A stretch of DNA of 64,000 bases from Rhodococcus sp. 1163 (GTDB lineage Bacteria; Actinomycetota; Actinomycetes; Mycobacteriales; Mycobacteriaceae), in assembly GCF_002091985.1 (NCBI RefSeq), contig NZ_MKKX01000017.1, forward strand, positions 186,001-250,000, read 5' to 3'. Below, in pieces: positions 26,032 to 35,168 of this stretch. A program made the position numbers and the translations under genes. The notes beneath the pieces are model-generated. The model had not been told where the DNA came from. It was given only the letters and a program-made list of their open reading frames with translations, and did no database searches. Positions within the stretch are counted from its first letter, which is position 1. Every line of letters begins with the position of its first letter.

Positions 26032-27702
26032 ATGACGCAGCGGGCACGCCGCATGATCGACGTGGTGGCGAAGCGACTCGGACGCAGTATCACCGCACTC
26101 GACGACGAAGTTCGCGATTTCGATTCGGCCCATCCGTGGTTCCTGAGTGCCGAGGAACGCGACAATCCCGATACCCGGATCGCGGCGTGGACCGAGGGCA
26201 ATCGCGTCACGCCGCTGGTACACGGGAAGACCTATTTCGCGCAGCTCGCCGAGGCATTGTCCAAAGCTGGGCGTGACGATCTGGTCTTCTTCACCGATTG
26301 GCGCGGCGATCCGGATCAGCTCCTCACCGACGACGGCGAAACAGTCGACGATGCGCTGTCCGGCGTCGCCGAGCGCGGCGGGATCGTCAAAGGCATGGTG
26401 TGGCGCTCGCACATCGAGACTCTCGGGTTCACGGGACCGAAGAACCGCAAGCTCGCCGAGCGACTGGCAGAGTCTGGCGGCGAGGTCATCCTCGACCAGC
26501 GAGTTCTGATGCTGGGGAGCCACCATCAAAAGTTCGTCGTCATTCGCTACGTCAGCAAAGATCTTCAGGATGTCGCGTTCGTCGGGGGCATCGATCTCGC
26601 ACGCGCCCGCCGGGACGACGCCGATCACTTCGGCGACCCCGTCAGTCGGCCCTTTCCACCGGAGTACGGCGAGACTCCCGCGTGGCACGACATGCAGGTG
26701 CAGCTCGAGGGCCCCGCGGTCCGCGACGTCGAGGACGTATTTCGAGAACGCTGGGAGGACCCCGCTGCACTGTCACGACTGCCCTGGCACGCTCTTCCGG
26801 ACATTCTCCGGGGAGTGACGCGCGCGCCTTCGGAGCTCCCGGAATCACCGGCCGGCCCCGAGCCGCTGGGCTCGTGCTCGGTGCAGCTACTTCGGACGTA
26901 CCCCCGCCGCCGACCGGCATATCCGTTCGCCACCAAAGGTGAGCGCAGTGCCGCGCGCGCGTATGCGAAAGCCCTTCGCCGCGCTCGCCAGCTGGTGTAC
27001 GTGGAGGATCAGTACCTGTGGTCGGTCGACGTCGCGCGGGTCTTCGCCGCTGCACTACGGCGTTCTCCCGACCTTCGCCTCGTCATCGTCGTACCGAAGC
27101 ATCTCGACGACGACAGCGCGATCACCATCCCGTCGGCGCTGCTCGGTCACTCGGCGGCGCTCGATGTCATTCGTGACGCGGGCGGCGAGAGAGTATTGGT
27201 GCTGGATCTGGAGAATGACCGCGGCATACCCGTGTACGTGCATTCGAAGGTCTGCATCATCGACGACGTCTGGGCGGCCGTGGGCTCTGACAACTTCAAT
27301 CGCCGCTCGTGGACGCATGATTCGGAGTTGACAGCCGCGATCATCGACGAAGACGTCGACCGACGCGAGCCGATCGACCCGGGCGGTCAAGGCGATCATG
27401 CCCGGGTATTCGCACGTTCACTACGCCTCGAGTTGATACGTGAGCACCTCGATCGCGCACCAGGGGACGACGCGGATCTTCTCGATCTCGGCTCGTTCTT
27501 CGACGCTGTCGGTGCGAGTGCCGATCGTCTCGACGCCTGGCACCGCGCACCGGGGGCGGCACCACGGCCTGCGGGTAGGTTGCGCGCACACAACATCGAG
27601 GTGCCAGCGGAATGGCAGCAACGGCTCGCATCGCTGGCATACCGGTTGTTCGTCGATCCGGACGGTCGCCCTTTCGGGATGCGGCTGAGGAAGAACTTCT
27701 GA
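26032..27702 (+). CDS. Phospholipase D-like protein with one altered HKD motif
   Basis: A protein of about 556 aa with two PLD half-repeats. The second catalytic motif, VHSKVCIIDDVWAAVGSDNF, is a full HxKxxxxD. The first reads GSHHQKFVVIRYV, with Arg where the Asp normally lies; actinobacterial members of this group commonly look like this. Expected activity is phosphodiesterase or transphosphatidylase action on membrane lipids. No signal peptide is seen, so it may be cytoplasmic. The start is uncertain: ATG 26032 has no good ribosome site. The upstream frame overlaps the SnoaL gene. Confidence 0.82.
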   Translation: MTQRARRMIDVVAKRLGRSITALDDEVRDFDSAHPWFLSAEERDNPDTRIAAWTEGNRVTPLVHGKTYFAQLAEALSKAGRDDLVFFTDWRGDPDQLLTDDGETVDDALSGVAERGGIVKGMVWRSHIETLGFTGPKNRKLAERLAESGGEVILDQRVLMLGSHHQKFVVIRYVSKDLQDVAFVGGIDLARARRDDADHFGDPVSRPFPPEYGETPAWHDMQVQLEGPAVRDVEDVFRERWEDPAALSRLPWHALPDILRGVTRAPSELPESPAGPEPLGSCSVQLLRTYPRRRPAYPFATKGERSAARAYAKALRRARQLVYVEDQYLWSVDVARVFAAALRRSPDLRLVIVVPKHLDDDSAITIPSALLGHSAALDVIRDAGGERVLVLDLENDRGIPVYVHSKVCIIDDVWAAVGSDNFNRRSWTHDSELTAAIIDEDVDRREPIDPGGQGDHARVFARSLRLELIREHLDRAPGDDADLLDLGSFFDAVGASADRLDAWHRAPGAAPRPAGRLRAHNIEVPAEWQQRLASLAYRLFVDPDGRPFGMRLRKNF

Positions 27703-27807
27703 CTCTCGTTTCGCCGTAAGCCGCGATCACCGCCGGCTAGTCGGGATTCGAGAGAACGGTGACGAGTCCGACCAGGTGTCCATGCGACCCACTCGAAGCA
27801 TGAGATC

Positions 27808-28269
27808 GTGGGGCATGACGAGTGCGTGGCACCAAGCTTTACGAAAAGCGACCTGATCGTGAAGGTGACACTGACGTACCTTTCGGCCCTGACGGTGCTC
27901 TGCACGATGTTGGTCTTGCTGTACTGCGTACCTCAGCTGGTGGTCTCCGGTGTGATCGAACCGGGGCCGCTGTTCGAGCTGATGGTGGTGTTTCCAACGG
28001 TGGTCGGCGTAGTTGCTTCGCTGATCGGAGCAGTCACGGGGGCCGTTGTGCTTCCGCGCGTGGTGCGCGCCGGACAATACACAGCCGCAACCATGGCTGC
28101 CGGGCAGATCATCACCTGCACAATCGCTTTCGCGATCGTTCTCTGGGCGGGTTACTTCGCCACGACAGGATGGGAGTTGCTGATGCTGCCTCTCGCGCTG
28201 TTCATCGGCCAAGCCGTAGTCGCTGGGGGTCTTGTGTCGCGAGTGCGGCAGGTGCGTCATGCCGTTTAG
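27808..28269 (+). CDS. Small integral membrane protein, unknown function
   Basis: Up to 153 aa with four hydrophobic helices, at about residues 20-45, 58-82, 95-118 and 122-143, and short polar ends (VSRVRQVRHAV). I do not recognise the family. GTG starts at 27808, 27826 and 27859 are all possible, and none has a convincing ribosome site. It stands alone between the phospholipase D-like gene and the LLM flavoprotein gene. Confidence 0.6.
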   Translation: MGHDECVAPSFTKSDLIVKVTLTYLSALTVLCTMLVLLYCVPQLVVSGVIEPGPLFELMVVFPTVVGVVASLIGAVTGAVVLPRVVRAGQYTAATMAAGQIITCTIAFAIVLWAGYFATTGWELLMLPLALFIGQAVVAGGLVSRVRQVRHAV

Positions 28270-28329
28270 TGCGAAAACTCCACTCGATACCTGCCGATAT
28301 TTCTGTTTCGAACATATGCACTAACAGGG

Positions 28330-28393
28330 TGTGGATGAAACTGTGGATAACTCGAGGACCAAGGCCTTCAGGCTGTGGATGGCTTGTGGATAG
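28330..28393. promoter_or_regulatory. Cluster of four DnaA-box-like nonamers
   Basis: On the plus strand, TGTGGATGA (28330), TGTGGATAA (28342), TGTGGATGG (28374) and TGTGGATAG (28385) all point the same way. The second is the exact complement of the consensus DnaA box TTATCCACA, and the others differ from it at one or two positions. They sit in the 271-bp gap before the LLM flavoprotein gene. Two looser variants follow at 28451 and 28485. DnaA binding is inferred. Confidence 0.55.
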
Positions 28394-28540
28394 ATCTGAA
28401 GCTCGTCACCATTACCCCTGCTAGAGAAGGGTAAATCTGAATTACAAGGCTGTGAGTAACTTTGGTTGAAGCTAGAACCTAACCTGTGTATGTTGGGGAT
28501 TGCATTCATCTTTTGCCGGACTTCGAGGAAGTAGACGCGT

Positions 28541-29560
28541 ATGAAGAACATCGGGTTCTTGTCCTTCGGCCACTGGACGGAAAATCCGCAGTCGCAGACT
28601 CGATCGGCCTCCGACGTCCTACTGCAATCCATCGATCTCGCCGTTGCTGCCGAGGAACTGGGTGCCGACGGTGCCTACTTCCGCGTCCACCACTTCGCCA
28701 ACCAGCTTTCTTCACCGTTCCCGCTACTCGCGGCAGTCGGTGCCAAAACGAGCAAGATCGAGATCGGCACGGGTGTCATCGACATGCGCTACGAGAACCC
28801 GTTTTACATGACCGAGGACGCCGGTTCCGCGGATCTCATCTCGGGCGGCCGGCTTCAGCTCGGGATCAGCCGGGGATCGCCCGAGCAGGTCATCGAGGGA
28901 TACCGCTACTTCGGGCACACGCCGCCGGACGGGTCCGACCACGCGGCGATGGCTCGCGCGCACACCCGACAGTTCCTCGAGCTACTGGAAGGCAAGGGAT
29001 TCGCCGAACCGAATCCGTCGCCGATGTTCCCCAATCCTCCCGGACTATTGCGTCTCGAGCCGCACTCCGCGGGCCTGCGCAACCGAATCTGGTGGGGGGC
29101 CGGCACGCGGCAGACCGCCGAATGGGCTGCCGAGCAGGGCATGAACCTGATGAGTTCGACACTCCTCAGCGAAGACACCGGAGTCCCGTTCCATCAACTC
29201 CAGGCCGAGCAGATCGTTCGATTCCGTAAAGCCTGGTCCGACGCAGGCCACGCACACGAACCCCGGGTCTCGGTCAGCCGCAGCATCTTTCCCATCGTCA
29301 GCGATCTCGACCGCGCCTACTTCGGCCGCGAAGGCACCAGCCGAGACCAAGTGGGTTACCTCGACGGCGGCAAAGCCCGCTTCGGCAAAACATATGCCGG
29401 AGAGCCTGATCGACTCATCGCGGACCTGGCCGAGGACGAGGCCATCGCTGCCGCCGATACCCTGCTGCTGACCATCCCCAATCAACTGGGCGTCGACTAC
29501 TGCGCCCACGTTCTCGACGCGCTACTCACCGAAGTTGCCCCAGCACTCGGGTGGCGGTAG
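28541..29560 (+). CDS. LLM class flavin-dependent oxidoreductase
   Basis: A 339-aa luciferase-like TIM-barrel flavoprotein using FMNH2 or F420. It has MKNIGFLSFGHWTENPQSQT, then EELGADGAYFRVHHFA, the IEIGTGVIDMRYENPFYM strand-loop and GGRLQLGISRGSPEQ. The layout matches two-component monooxygenases or F420-dependent reductases; which one cannot be told. ATG 28541 follows GAGGAA at slightly long spacing. It stands alone, preceded by the DnaA-box-like cluster and convergent with the APC permease gene. Confidence 0.9.
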   Translation: MKNIGFLSFGHWTENPQSQTRSASDVLLQSIDLAVAAEELGADGAYFRVHHFANQLSSPFPLLAAVGAKTSKIEIGTGVIDMRYENPFYMTEDAGSADLISGGRLQLGISRGSPEQVIEGYRYFGHTPPDGSDHAAMARAHTRQFLELLEGKGFAEPNPSPMFPNPPGLLRLEPHSAGLRNRIWWGAGTRQTAEWAAEQGMNLMSSTLLSEDTGVPFHQLQAEQIVRFRKAWSDAGHAHEPRVSVSRSIFPIVSDLDRAYFGREGTSRDQVGYLDGGKARFGKTYAGEPDRLIADLAEDEAIAAADTLLLTIPNQLGVDYCAHVLDALLTEVAPALGWR

Positions 29561-29570
29561 CGCGCCGATT

Positions 29571-29587
29571 CGCAGAGGTTCTCTGCG
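29571..29587. terminator. Short hairpin between convergent genes
   Basis: CGCAGAG-GTT-CTCTGCG is a perfect 7-bp stem with a 3-base loop in the 39-bp gap between the LLM and APC genes. It lacks a T tract, so the terminator role is tentative. Confidence 0.45.
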
Positions 29588-29599
29588 GCGACTTGGTCG

Positions 29600-31447
29600 T
29601 CAGGCGTGCAAGGGGCGGTATCGGTCTGCAGGATCGATGCGGACCGGTATCTGGCACACCACCGCTTCGGTGTGTTTGCGCAGTACACCGGCGATTTCGT
29701 CGGTGCGTTGACTAGGCAGGAACTTGTGCCATCTGGTGGCCGGGTCGATGGTGGCGACCACCGCGAATGTTTCCTGATGTGGGAAGTGTGTCCGGATATA
29801 CCGGGCAAGGGACAGCCCAACCGAGTTTTCGGTGTCTTCGATGACGATCAGATGCGAATCGGGATAGCGGGTTTCCCAGCGATGCGTGAAGTCGGCCGTC
29901 GACTCCTCGCCCATGCACACGTGAATCGCGATCAGCTCCGATGACATGGCAGTCGCTGCAGCCATCGCCCGCACGGACAGTGCCGTGAGTTCCGCTACCG
30001 GAACCAGCACAGCAGGTTTGACTCGGACGCCGCGGGAGAACTCGACACCGTCGACGGTAGTGAGTCGTGTGCCGATGTGCGTGTACGCACCTCGAATGCG
30101 TTCCATCCCGAGGATCAGTGCCGGCAGGGCAAGCGCGATCAGCCACGCTCCCTCGGTGAACTTCATTGCGGTGGTCACCACAGCGGCCACGGCCGTCAGC
30201 AGTGCACCGAAACCGTTGAGCGCCAAGCGCCACTTCCAGCCTGGAGTGCGCTCGGCCAGCCAATGCCGCACCATGCCGAACTGAGCGAGGGTGAATCCGA
30301 TGAACACTCCGATGGCGAACAGCGGGACCAACGTGTTCATGTGTCCGCCGGAGGCGAGGAGCAGCAGTGCCGCTACGCCACCGAGGGACAGAACGCCGTA
30401 GGTGAAGACTTCTCGTCGCGACTTTCGACTGAAGCGATGCGGAAGCACATTGTCCTCGGCGAGAAGTCGCATCAGGTTGGGAAGTCCGCCGTACGAGGTG
30501 TTCGCTGCCAGTGCAAGAAGTATCACCGTGGAGAATTGCACGACGTAGTAGCCCACACCATTTCCGAGTGATGCGGAGGTGAGCTGCGATAGGACCGTCG
30601 TACCGTGCACCGGCGTCAAGGAGAACTTCTCGATCAGCACCGCGAGCCCGATCAGCATGGTGCCCAACAGAATTCCAAGGACGACCTCGGCGCGCTGAGC
30701 ATTGCGCACCCGAGGCGTCTTGAAGCTCGGTACCGCATTCGCGATCGCTTCGACACCTGTCAGTGCAGCACAGCCACTCGAAAATGCCTTGAGGAGAAGA
30801 AGAATACCGATCGAATGTGCATTGTCGGCGAGAAACGGAGTCGCGACCGCGGCGGGCTGATCACGAAACAGTCCCGCAATGATGACGGTGAAGATACTCA
30901 CGACGAAGATCGCAGTCGGGAGCATGAACACCCGCGCCGACTCCGCGATTCCACGTAGGTTCAACGCAGTGATCCCACCGAGTATCGCCAGCGCAATCCA
31001 GACCGTATAAGGAAGCAGTGCGGGGAAAGCCGAGGTCAAAGCCGCCACACCAGCGGCGATCGACACCGCGACGTTGAGGGTGTAATCCACGATCAACGAC
31101 GCGGCGGCCGCCAAGCTTGCACGAGGACTCAGATGCTTCTTCGCGACGGCGTAGGCACCACCACCTTGGGGAAACGCAGCGATCACCTGACGGTACGACG
31201 CCACCAGAACCGCAAGCAACACCGCGATCGCGATGGTCACCGGCAAAGTGAACCCGATACCGGCACCACCGGCGAGGGCGAGAACCAGCACGATGGCCTC
31301 GGGGCCATACGACACCGAGGCCATCGCGTCGAGCGACAACCCCGCCAATCCTGTTGCAACGGAAAGCTTGTGCTTTTCGGTGTTTCGCGCCGGCCGTGGG
31401 GTTGCCGATACGGCCCCACGGTGCCCGAGTATCACTGAATGTCTCAT
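29600..31447 (-). CDS. APC superfamily amino-acid permease with C-terminal cytoplasmic domain
   Basis: A 615-aa protein. Roughly 12 membrane helices fill residues 30-470, beginning at SLDAMASVSYGPEAI, the conserved first-helix region of this permease group. A soluble C-terminal part of about 140 aa (LIAIHVCMGEES, then AVVATIDPATRWHKFL) resembles a universal-stress-type fold. It should import or exchange amino acids or similar compounds by proton coupling. The start at ATG 31447 (MRHSVILGHRG) places helix 1 normally. The frame continues to 31612, so a longer N-terminus cannot be excluded. Confidence 0.85.
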   Translation of the reverse strand: MRHSVILGHRGAVSATPRPARNTEKHKLSVATGLAGLSLDAMASVSYGPEAIVLVLALAGGAGIGFTLPVTIAIAVLLAVLVASYRQVIAAFPQGGGAYAVAKKHLSPRASLAAAASLIVDYTLNVAVSIAAGVAALTSAFPALLPYTVWIALAILGGITALNLRGIAESARVFMLPTAIFVVSIFTVIIAGLFRDQPAAVATPFLADNAHSIGILLLLKAFSSGCAALTGVEAIANAVPSFKTPRVRNAQRAEVVLGILLGTMLIGLAVLIEKFSLTPVHGTTVLSQLTSASLGNGVGYYVVQFSTVILLALAANTSYGGLPNLMRLLAEDNVLPHRFSRKSRREVFTYGVLSLGGVAALLLLASGGHMNTLVPLFAIGVFIGFTLAQFGMVRHWLAERTPGWKWRLALNGFGALLTAVAAVVTTAMKFTEGAWLIALALPALILGMERIRGAYTHIGTRLTTVDGVEFSRGVRVKPAVLVPVAELTALSVRAMAAATAMSSELIAIHVCMGEESTADFTHRWETRYPDSHLIVIEDTENSVGLSLARYIRTHFPHQETFAVVATIDPATRWHKFLPSQRTDEIAGVLRKHTEAVVCQIPVRIDPADRYRPLHA

Positions 31448-31833
31448 CGCTCGAGACTCGCACGGGCCATCGGCTTCGAATCGTTTCCTGTCGAAATATT
31501 GACGGGATAGCCGCCAATATCGACGACATTGATCGGATACGGCCCCGATCAGGGCGAACCTGCCGTGGTCGAGAGGGCTCTTCGGCCCGAATGTGCCCTC
31601 CATGGTTTTCACAGCTGAAACCGCGCCTCGTGAGCGAAGCAGGCGGGTAGAGCCGACTGGTGGGTGTGTCCCTGCCCTCGGTCACAGCTTGGCGATTGGC
31701 TACACAAGCCGTATCGGAGGTCCGAATATGTCAGGCGACCGCGTTCCGACGTCGCCGGCCGATCTGGCCGTGCCCGGGTCGACCCACGAAAAAGCCCCTC
31801 ACCGGCTTGCTGGTGAGGGGCTTTCCGTCTCGG
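31448..31833. other. Intergenic region between APC permease and tRNA-Thr
   Basis: This stretch holds the permease upstream region and, at its right end, the terminator of the tRNA gene. I see no further gene; the short open frames here have no ribosome sites or family features. Confidence 0.5.
31791..31824 (-). terminator. Rho-independent terminator of tRNA-Thr
   Basis: AAAGCCCCTCACC and GGTGAGGGGCTTT form a perfect 13-bp stem around an 8-base loop. On the minus strand, downstream of the tRNA, it runs into a TTTTT tract, making a classic intrinsic terminator. Confidence 0.9.
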
Positions 31834-31906
31834 AGCCGCCTAAGAGAATCGAACTCTTGACCTTTTCATTACGAGTGAAATGCTCTACCGACTGAGCTAA
31901 GGCGGC
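31834..31906 (-). tRNA. tRNA-Thr (anticodon CGT)
   Basis: The minus strand reads a full cloverleaf. The acceptor stem GCCGCCT pairs with AGGCGGC, followed by discriminator T. The D arm is GCTC-AGTCGGTA-GAGC, the anticodon stem-loop is TTTCA-CTCGTAA-TGAAA with anticodon CGT, and the T arm is AAGAG-TTCGATT-CTCTT. There is no encoded CCA. The anticodon reads ACG (Thr). A strong terminator follows. Confidence 0.97.
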
Positions 31907-31963
31907 GTGCCTTTCGGCGATCGTGAGTCTAACGGAGCATCCCGCCCAAATGAAAATCGGCTG

Positions 31964-32054
31964 CTTGAATGGCCACTTCAAGCTATCTGTCAGCCTGAAT
32001 GAACCATTGAAGCGATGGGCCAGCCTCGATGAAACACCCAGGCGATGGGGTCAG
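31964..32054. repeat. Intergenic 30-bp-period repeat array A (degenerate)
   Basis: Three tandem units begin at 31964, 31994 and 32024, each starting C[TC]TGAATG or a diverged form and ending [TG]CAG. The first carries TTGAATGGCCACTTCAA, close to the palindrome TGAATGGNCCATTCA seen in arrays B and C. Its right edge overlaps the stop codon of holB. The array translates as a 10-residue periodic pattern, but I see no evidence of expression. Confidence 0.75.
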
Positions 32055-33238
32055 CGCAGCGCCGAACCCAACGACGCCACCATGGCGTACACGGCGAACT
32101 TCGGTTTGGCGTTCAGAGCCAGGGACTCACGGCAGCGCAGAATGGCCTCGATGCTCTTCAGCAGCGCCTCCGGTGAGGCACCTTTGGCCATCCGTTCGAT
32201 CTGTTCAGCCATGTCAGGGTGATTGAGCACGGCCGTCGACCCGTACGAGCGGGCCAACGCATCGCGGTACAGGCCGGCGAGATCGATCAGTGCGCGGTCG
32301 TACGAGTCGCGCACGTTGCGGGTGCGGCGCGACTTCTGCCGCGCTTCGAGTTCCTTGATGACCCCTGCAGACCCGCGTAGCGCGCCCGCGGCGCCCTTGC
32401 CGGTGCCGCCTGCACCCAATGCGGTGCGAAGCTCCTCCATCTCGACGCCGTCGAGCGCAGCACTGATCTCCGCTGCTTCCGTTTCGGCGGCCTTCACCAT
32501 CTCTTCGGCTGCAAGATAAGCCTGTGTGGGGCGAGCGGCGGCTGATGCGAGCCCGAGCGCACGCATCCGTCGAGCACGGGCATCCTCGTCTTTGGCGAGA
32601 CGTCGAGCGCGGCCGACATGCCCGCCACTGATCGACGCGGCCCACTCCGCTGTTTTCTGGTCCAGCTTGTCGCGTGTCTGCAGCACTCCTGCGATGGCCG
32701 ACGCGGTGGGCGTCACCAATGGGATGTGGCGGCAGCGCGACCGCAGTGTCACCGACATATCCTCCGGATCGGTCGACGGCGCACACAGCAGCATGACGGT
32801 CCGCGTCGGCGGTTCCTCGACGACCTTGAGCAGCGCGTTGGCGGCGGCCTCGCTGAGCCGGTCGGCGTCCTCGATCACGACGATCTGCCACCGGCCGGTA
32901 CTCGGACGTCTGGACGCTATCGAGACGATGTCGCGCATTTCCTTGACGCTGATGCTCAGCCCCTGCGGGATGATGCGTCGAACATCGCCGTGGGTTCCTG
33001 CCATCGTCGTCGAACAGGCATGGCACTCGCCGCAGCCCGGTGAACCTTCCGACGTGCATTGGAGGGCTGCGGCAAAACACAGTGCGGCCACCGAACGACC
33101 CGAGCCGGGAGGCCCGGTGAAAAGCCAGGCGTGAGTCATGGCGGACCCGGTATCGCCATTGCGTGCACCGACGGCTGCAGTGGTCAGCTGCAACTCGACG
33201 TCCTCTTGGCCGATCAGCCGATCGAATACTCCTGCCAT
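32051..33238 (-). CDS. holB: DNA polymerase III subunit delta'
   Basis: A 395-aa clamp-loader subunit that helps open the beta ring at replication primers. Walker A is the variant GPPGSGRS near residue 42. A four-Cys zinc module with CGECHAC follows at about residues 65-80, and RSRCRHIPL holds the SRC arginine-finger motif. It begins MAGVFDRLIGQEDVELQL at ATG 33238. The gene order next to topA matches mycobacteria, although the genes between differ. The 3' end overlaps repeat array A. Confidence 0.95.
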   Translation of the reverse strand: MAGVFDRLIGQEDVELQLTTAAVGARNGDTGSAMTHAWLFTGPPGSGRSVAALCFAAALQCTSEGSPGCGECHACSTTMAGTHGDVRRIIPQGLSISVKEMRDIVSIASRRPSTGRWQIVVIEDADRLSEAAANALLKVVEEPPTRTVMLLCAPSTDPEDMSVTLRSRCRHIPLVTPTASAIAGVLQTRDKLDQKTAEWAASISGGHVGRARRLAKDEDARARRMRALGLASAAARPTQAYLAAEEMVKAAETEAAEISAALDGVEMEELRTALGAGGTGKGAAGALRGSAGVIKELEARQKSRRTRNVRDSYDRALIDLAGLYRDALARSYGSTAVLNHPDMAEQIERMAKGASPEALLKSIEAILRCRESLALNAKPKFAVYAMVASLGSALR

Positions 33239-33311
33239 GGGTGGTGATCCTAGTCGTCGACTACGACGCCGTAGACGATCGCGGTACTGCCGGATGAACG
33301 GGCCACCCGAC

Positions 33312-33833
33312 CTAGATGTCCTCCAGAAGCATTCTCGTCGCCACCCTCAATCTGATGCAGAACGAGCTGAAGTCCTTCTCCATCATCGTCAGCTGAAGTG
33401 CTCGGCCGTCGATATCGACCAAGGCCACACAGGAGTCGCCCTTGAACACGAAGATCTGAACTGTTCGCGCGCCTACGTCGATGGAAGACAAATCGGTGAT
33501 GCCGGATGTCGTCTCGATCGAATCCAGCGGCAGTCCTGCCTTGACCGTGGCAGTGAATGCAACATCCTCACCCGTCCAGACGCACCCGCCCGACATCGGC
33601 ACGACCGTCTCCGGATCCACCCCTACCGCTACCGTCAGCGTGATTTCGTCGAAATCGCATGGGTCGAACTCCGCAGAAGTTACCGCCTCGGTCGTCGGCG
33701 GCGTCGCCGAACTCGATTGGCCTTGCCCATGCCACGGGTCCTCGACGACAGCTTTACCCTCGACCGATCGAGCGCACCCCGACAACACGAGTAGACAGCA
33801 TGCAGCTGCAGCTAGTTTCTTCCTCACACCCAC
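33312..33833 (-). CDS. DUF3558-like lipoprotein
   Basis: A 173-aa predicted lipoprotein. The signal MGVRKKLAAAACCLLVL ends in lipobox LSGC, followed by a low-complexity Ser/Thr/Pro linker. The folded part has FDPCDF, GCVW and a late Cys, the arrangement seen in actinobacterial DUF3558 proteins. The role is unknown; it would sit on the outer face of the cell membrane. GTG 33833 is used, with GTG 33827 as an alternative; neither has a good ribosome site. Confidence 0.75.
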   Translation of the reverse strand: MGVRKKLAAAACCLLVLSGCARSVEGKAVVEDPWHGQGQSSSATPPTTEAVTSAEFDPCDFDEITLTVAVGVDPETVVPMSGGCVWTGEDVAFTATVKAGLPLDSIETTSGITDLSSIDVGARTVQIFVFKGDSCVALVDIDGRALQLTMMEKDFSSFCIRLRVATRMLLEDI

Positions 33834-33898
33834 TTGGACGTAGCGAACGCCCCGCTGGTTCCAGCGTTACCCAGTCATGTTCGATCGGCACCCATCCG

Positions 33899-33958
33899 CT
33901 TGAATGGTTCATTCAAGATGACAGATAGCTTGAATGGTCCATTCACGTTGGCAGACAA
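33899..33958. repeat. Intergenic 30-bp-period repeat array B
   Basis: Two tandem 30-bp units occupy 33899-33928 and 33929-33958. They carry palindrome cores TTGAATGGTTCATTCAA and TGAATGGTCCATTCA, with linkers GATGACAGATAG and CGTTGGCAGACAA. The second unit is identical in sequence to the middle unit of array C, about 2 kb away. Confidence 0.85.
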
Positions 33959-34031
33959 CAGTACTGAACACCCAAGAGCTCCCATCACTGCCGGCATTGG
34001 GCCCGCGCCAGTGCTAGTGCTAGTGCTAGTG

Positions 34032-35153
34032 CTAGCTTGCACCCGAAATGAGCTCGATCAGCCCGAAGGGTGCGCTGTCGCCGATAACCAGATCCAACGT
34101 CTCGTGTGCCTCGGCGGCGACTGCTGCGCTGCGCGGGAACAGCTCCCCCTCGTAGGCCGTCAGCGCTGCCTCGATATCACCCGGATGTGCGGCGATCGAC
34201 TTCCCCAGCTCGGAACCGTCGAACATCGCCAGGTTCGCGCCGTCGCCGGATGGCGGCATGAGATGCGCCGCGTCACCGAGGAGCGTCACACCAGGAACGC
34301 GATTCCATCGGTGCTCGTTCGGGAGCGTGTAGATCATCCGCGCAACCGGCGGGGCCTCACCATCGGTGATCAGTGAAGTGAGTTCGGGTGCCCAGCCTTC
34401 GAATTCGGCTGCGATCCGGCGCGGTGCGGTGTCGTCGGAGAAGTCGATTTGGGCGATCCAATCCTCGGATCGCTTCAGCTGAACGTAGGTGTGCAGAATG
34501 TCCCCTGCCTCGCGGTGCACCGAAATCCCTTTACCGGGGGTGAGCGCGAACATCGCACCACTGCCGACGGCCGCGGCGGCGGCAGAGTGCCTTTCGTCGA
34601 CGTCGGTCAAATAGGTCTCGACGAAAGTAACGCCGGAGTATTCCGGTATTGAATCCGAGAGTAGAGGCCGCACCCGTGACCAGGCACCGTCTGCGCCCAC
34701 GAGAAATGGAGTGACAACCGTCGACCCGTCTGTGAATGCCAGTTCATGCGTGCCGTCACCGCGGGACGTGACGCCCGCGAGCTTCCTTCCCCACTGAACA
34801 GTGCCGTCGGGCAAGGATTCGATGAGGATTCGTCGGAGATCGCCGCGAAGAACCTCGGGGCGGGTTCCGTTGCCGACGTCCTTGTCTTCGTACAGCACCA
34901 CGCCCTGTGCGTCGACCGCACGCGTCGCTTCGCCACCCTCGTGAATGATCGCCTGGAACTGGTCCGTGAGACCGGCCTCGGCAAGCGCCGCCTGCCCGTC
35001 GGCGACGTGAATATCGAGCTGCCCGCCCTGGGTGCGGGCCTGAGGGGAGGCGTCGGACTCATAGACGACCGCGGAGATCCCGTTCGTGTGGAGCACGCGA
35101 GCGAGGACGAGCCCGCCTAGCCCCGCGCCGACGATGGTTACTTGGAATTTCAA
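34032..35153 (-). CDS. FAD-dependent monooxygenase, TetX-like
   Basis: A 373-aa class A flavoprotein hydroxylase. FAD site VGAGLGGLVLARVL is at residues 8-21, a mid-protein region follows LRGDLRRIL, and the second FAD motif is GDAAHLMPPSGDGANLAM. Length and motifs put it near TetX-type and aromatic hydroxylases, which oxygenate drugs or aromatic compounds; resistance activity is only a possibility. It starts with TTG 35153, six bases after AAGGGG. It is divergent from a TetR gene, with paired palindromic operators between. Confidence 0.88.
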   Translation of the reverse strand: MKFQVTIVGAGLGGLVLARVLHTNGISAVVYESDASPQARTQGGQLDIHVADGQAALAEAGLTDQFQAIIHEGGEATRAVDAQGVVLYEDKDVGNGTRPEVLRGDLRRILIESLPDGTVQWGRKLAGVTSRGDGTHELAFTDGSTVVTPFLVGADGAWSRVRPLLSDSIPEYSGVTFVETYLTDVDERHSAAAAAVGSGAMFALTPGKGISVHREAGDILHTYVQLKRSEDWIAQIDFSDDTAPRRIAAEFEGWAPELTSLITDGEAPPVARMIYTLPNEHRWNRVPGVTLLGDAAHLMPPSGDGANLAMFDGSELGKSIAAHPGDIEAALTAYEGELFPRSAAVAAEAHETLDLVIGDSAPFGLIELISGAS

Positions 35154-35168
35154 GTCCTACCCCTTCTA

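Noticed and set aside
28330-28393. Chromosomal replication origin
   Set aside because: Only four boxes in one direction, no AT-rich unwinding tract, and no dnaA, dnaN, gyrB or parAB nearby.
31958-32054. Possible repeat-containing peptide with 10-residue periods across array A
   Set aside because: The periodicity follows from the 30-bp DNA repeat; there is no ribosome site, and the frame runs into holB antisense.
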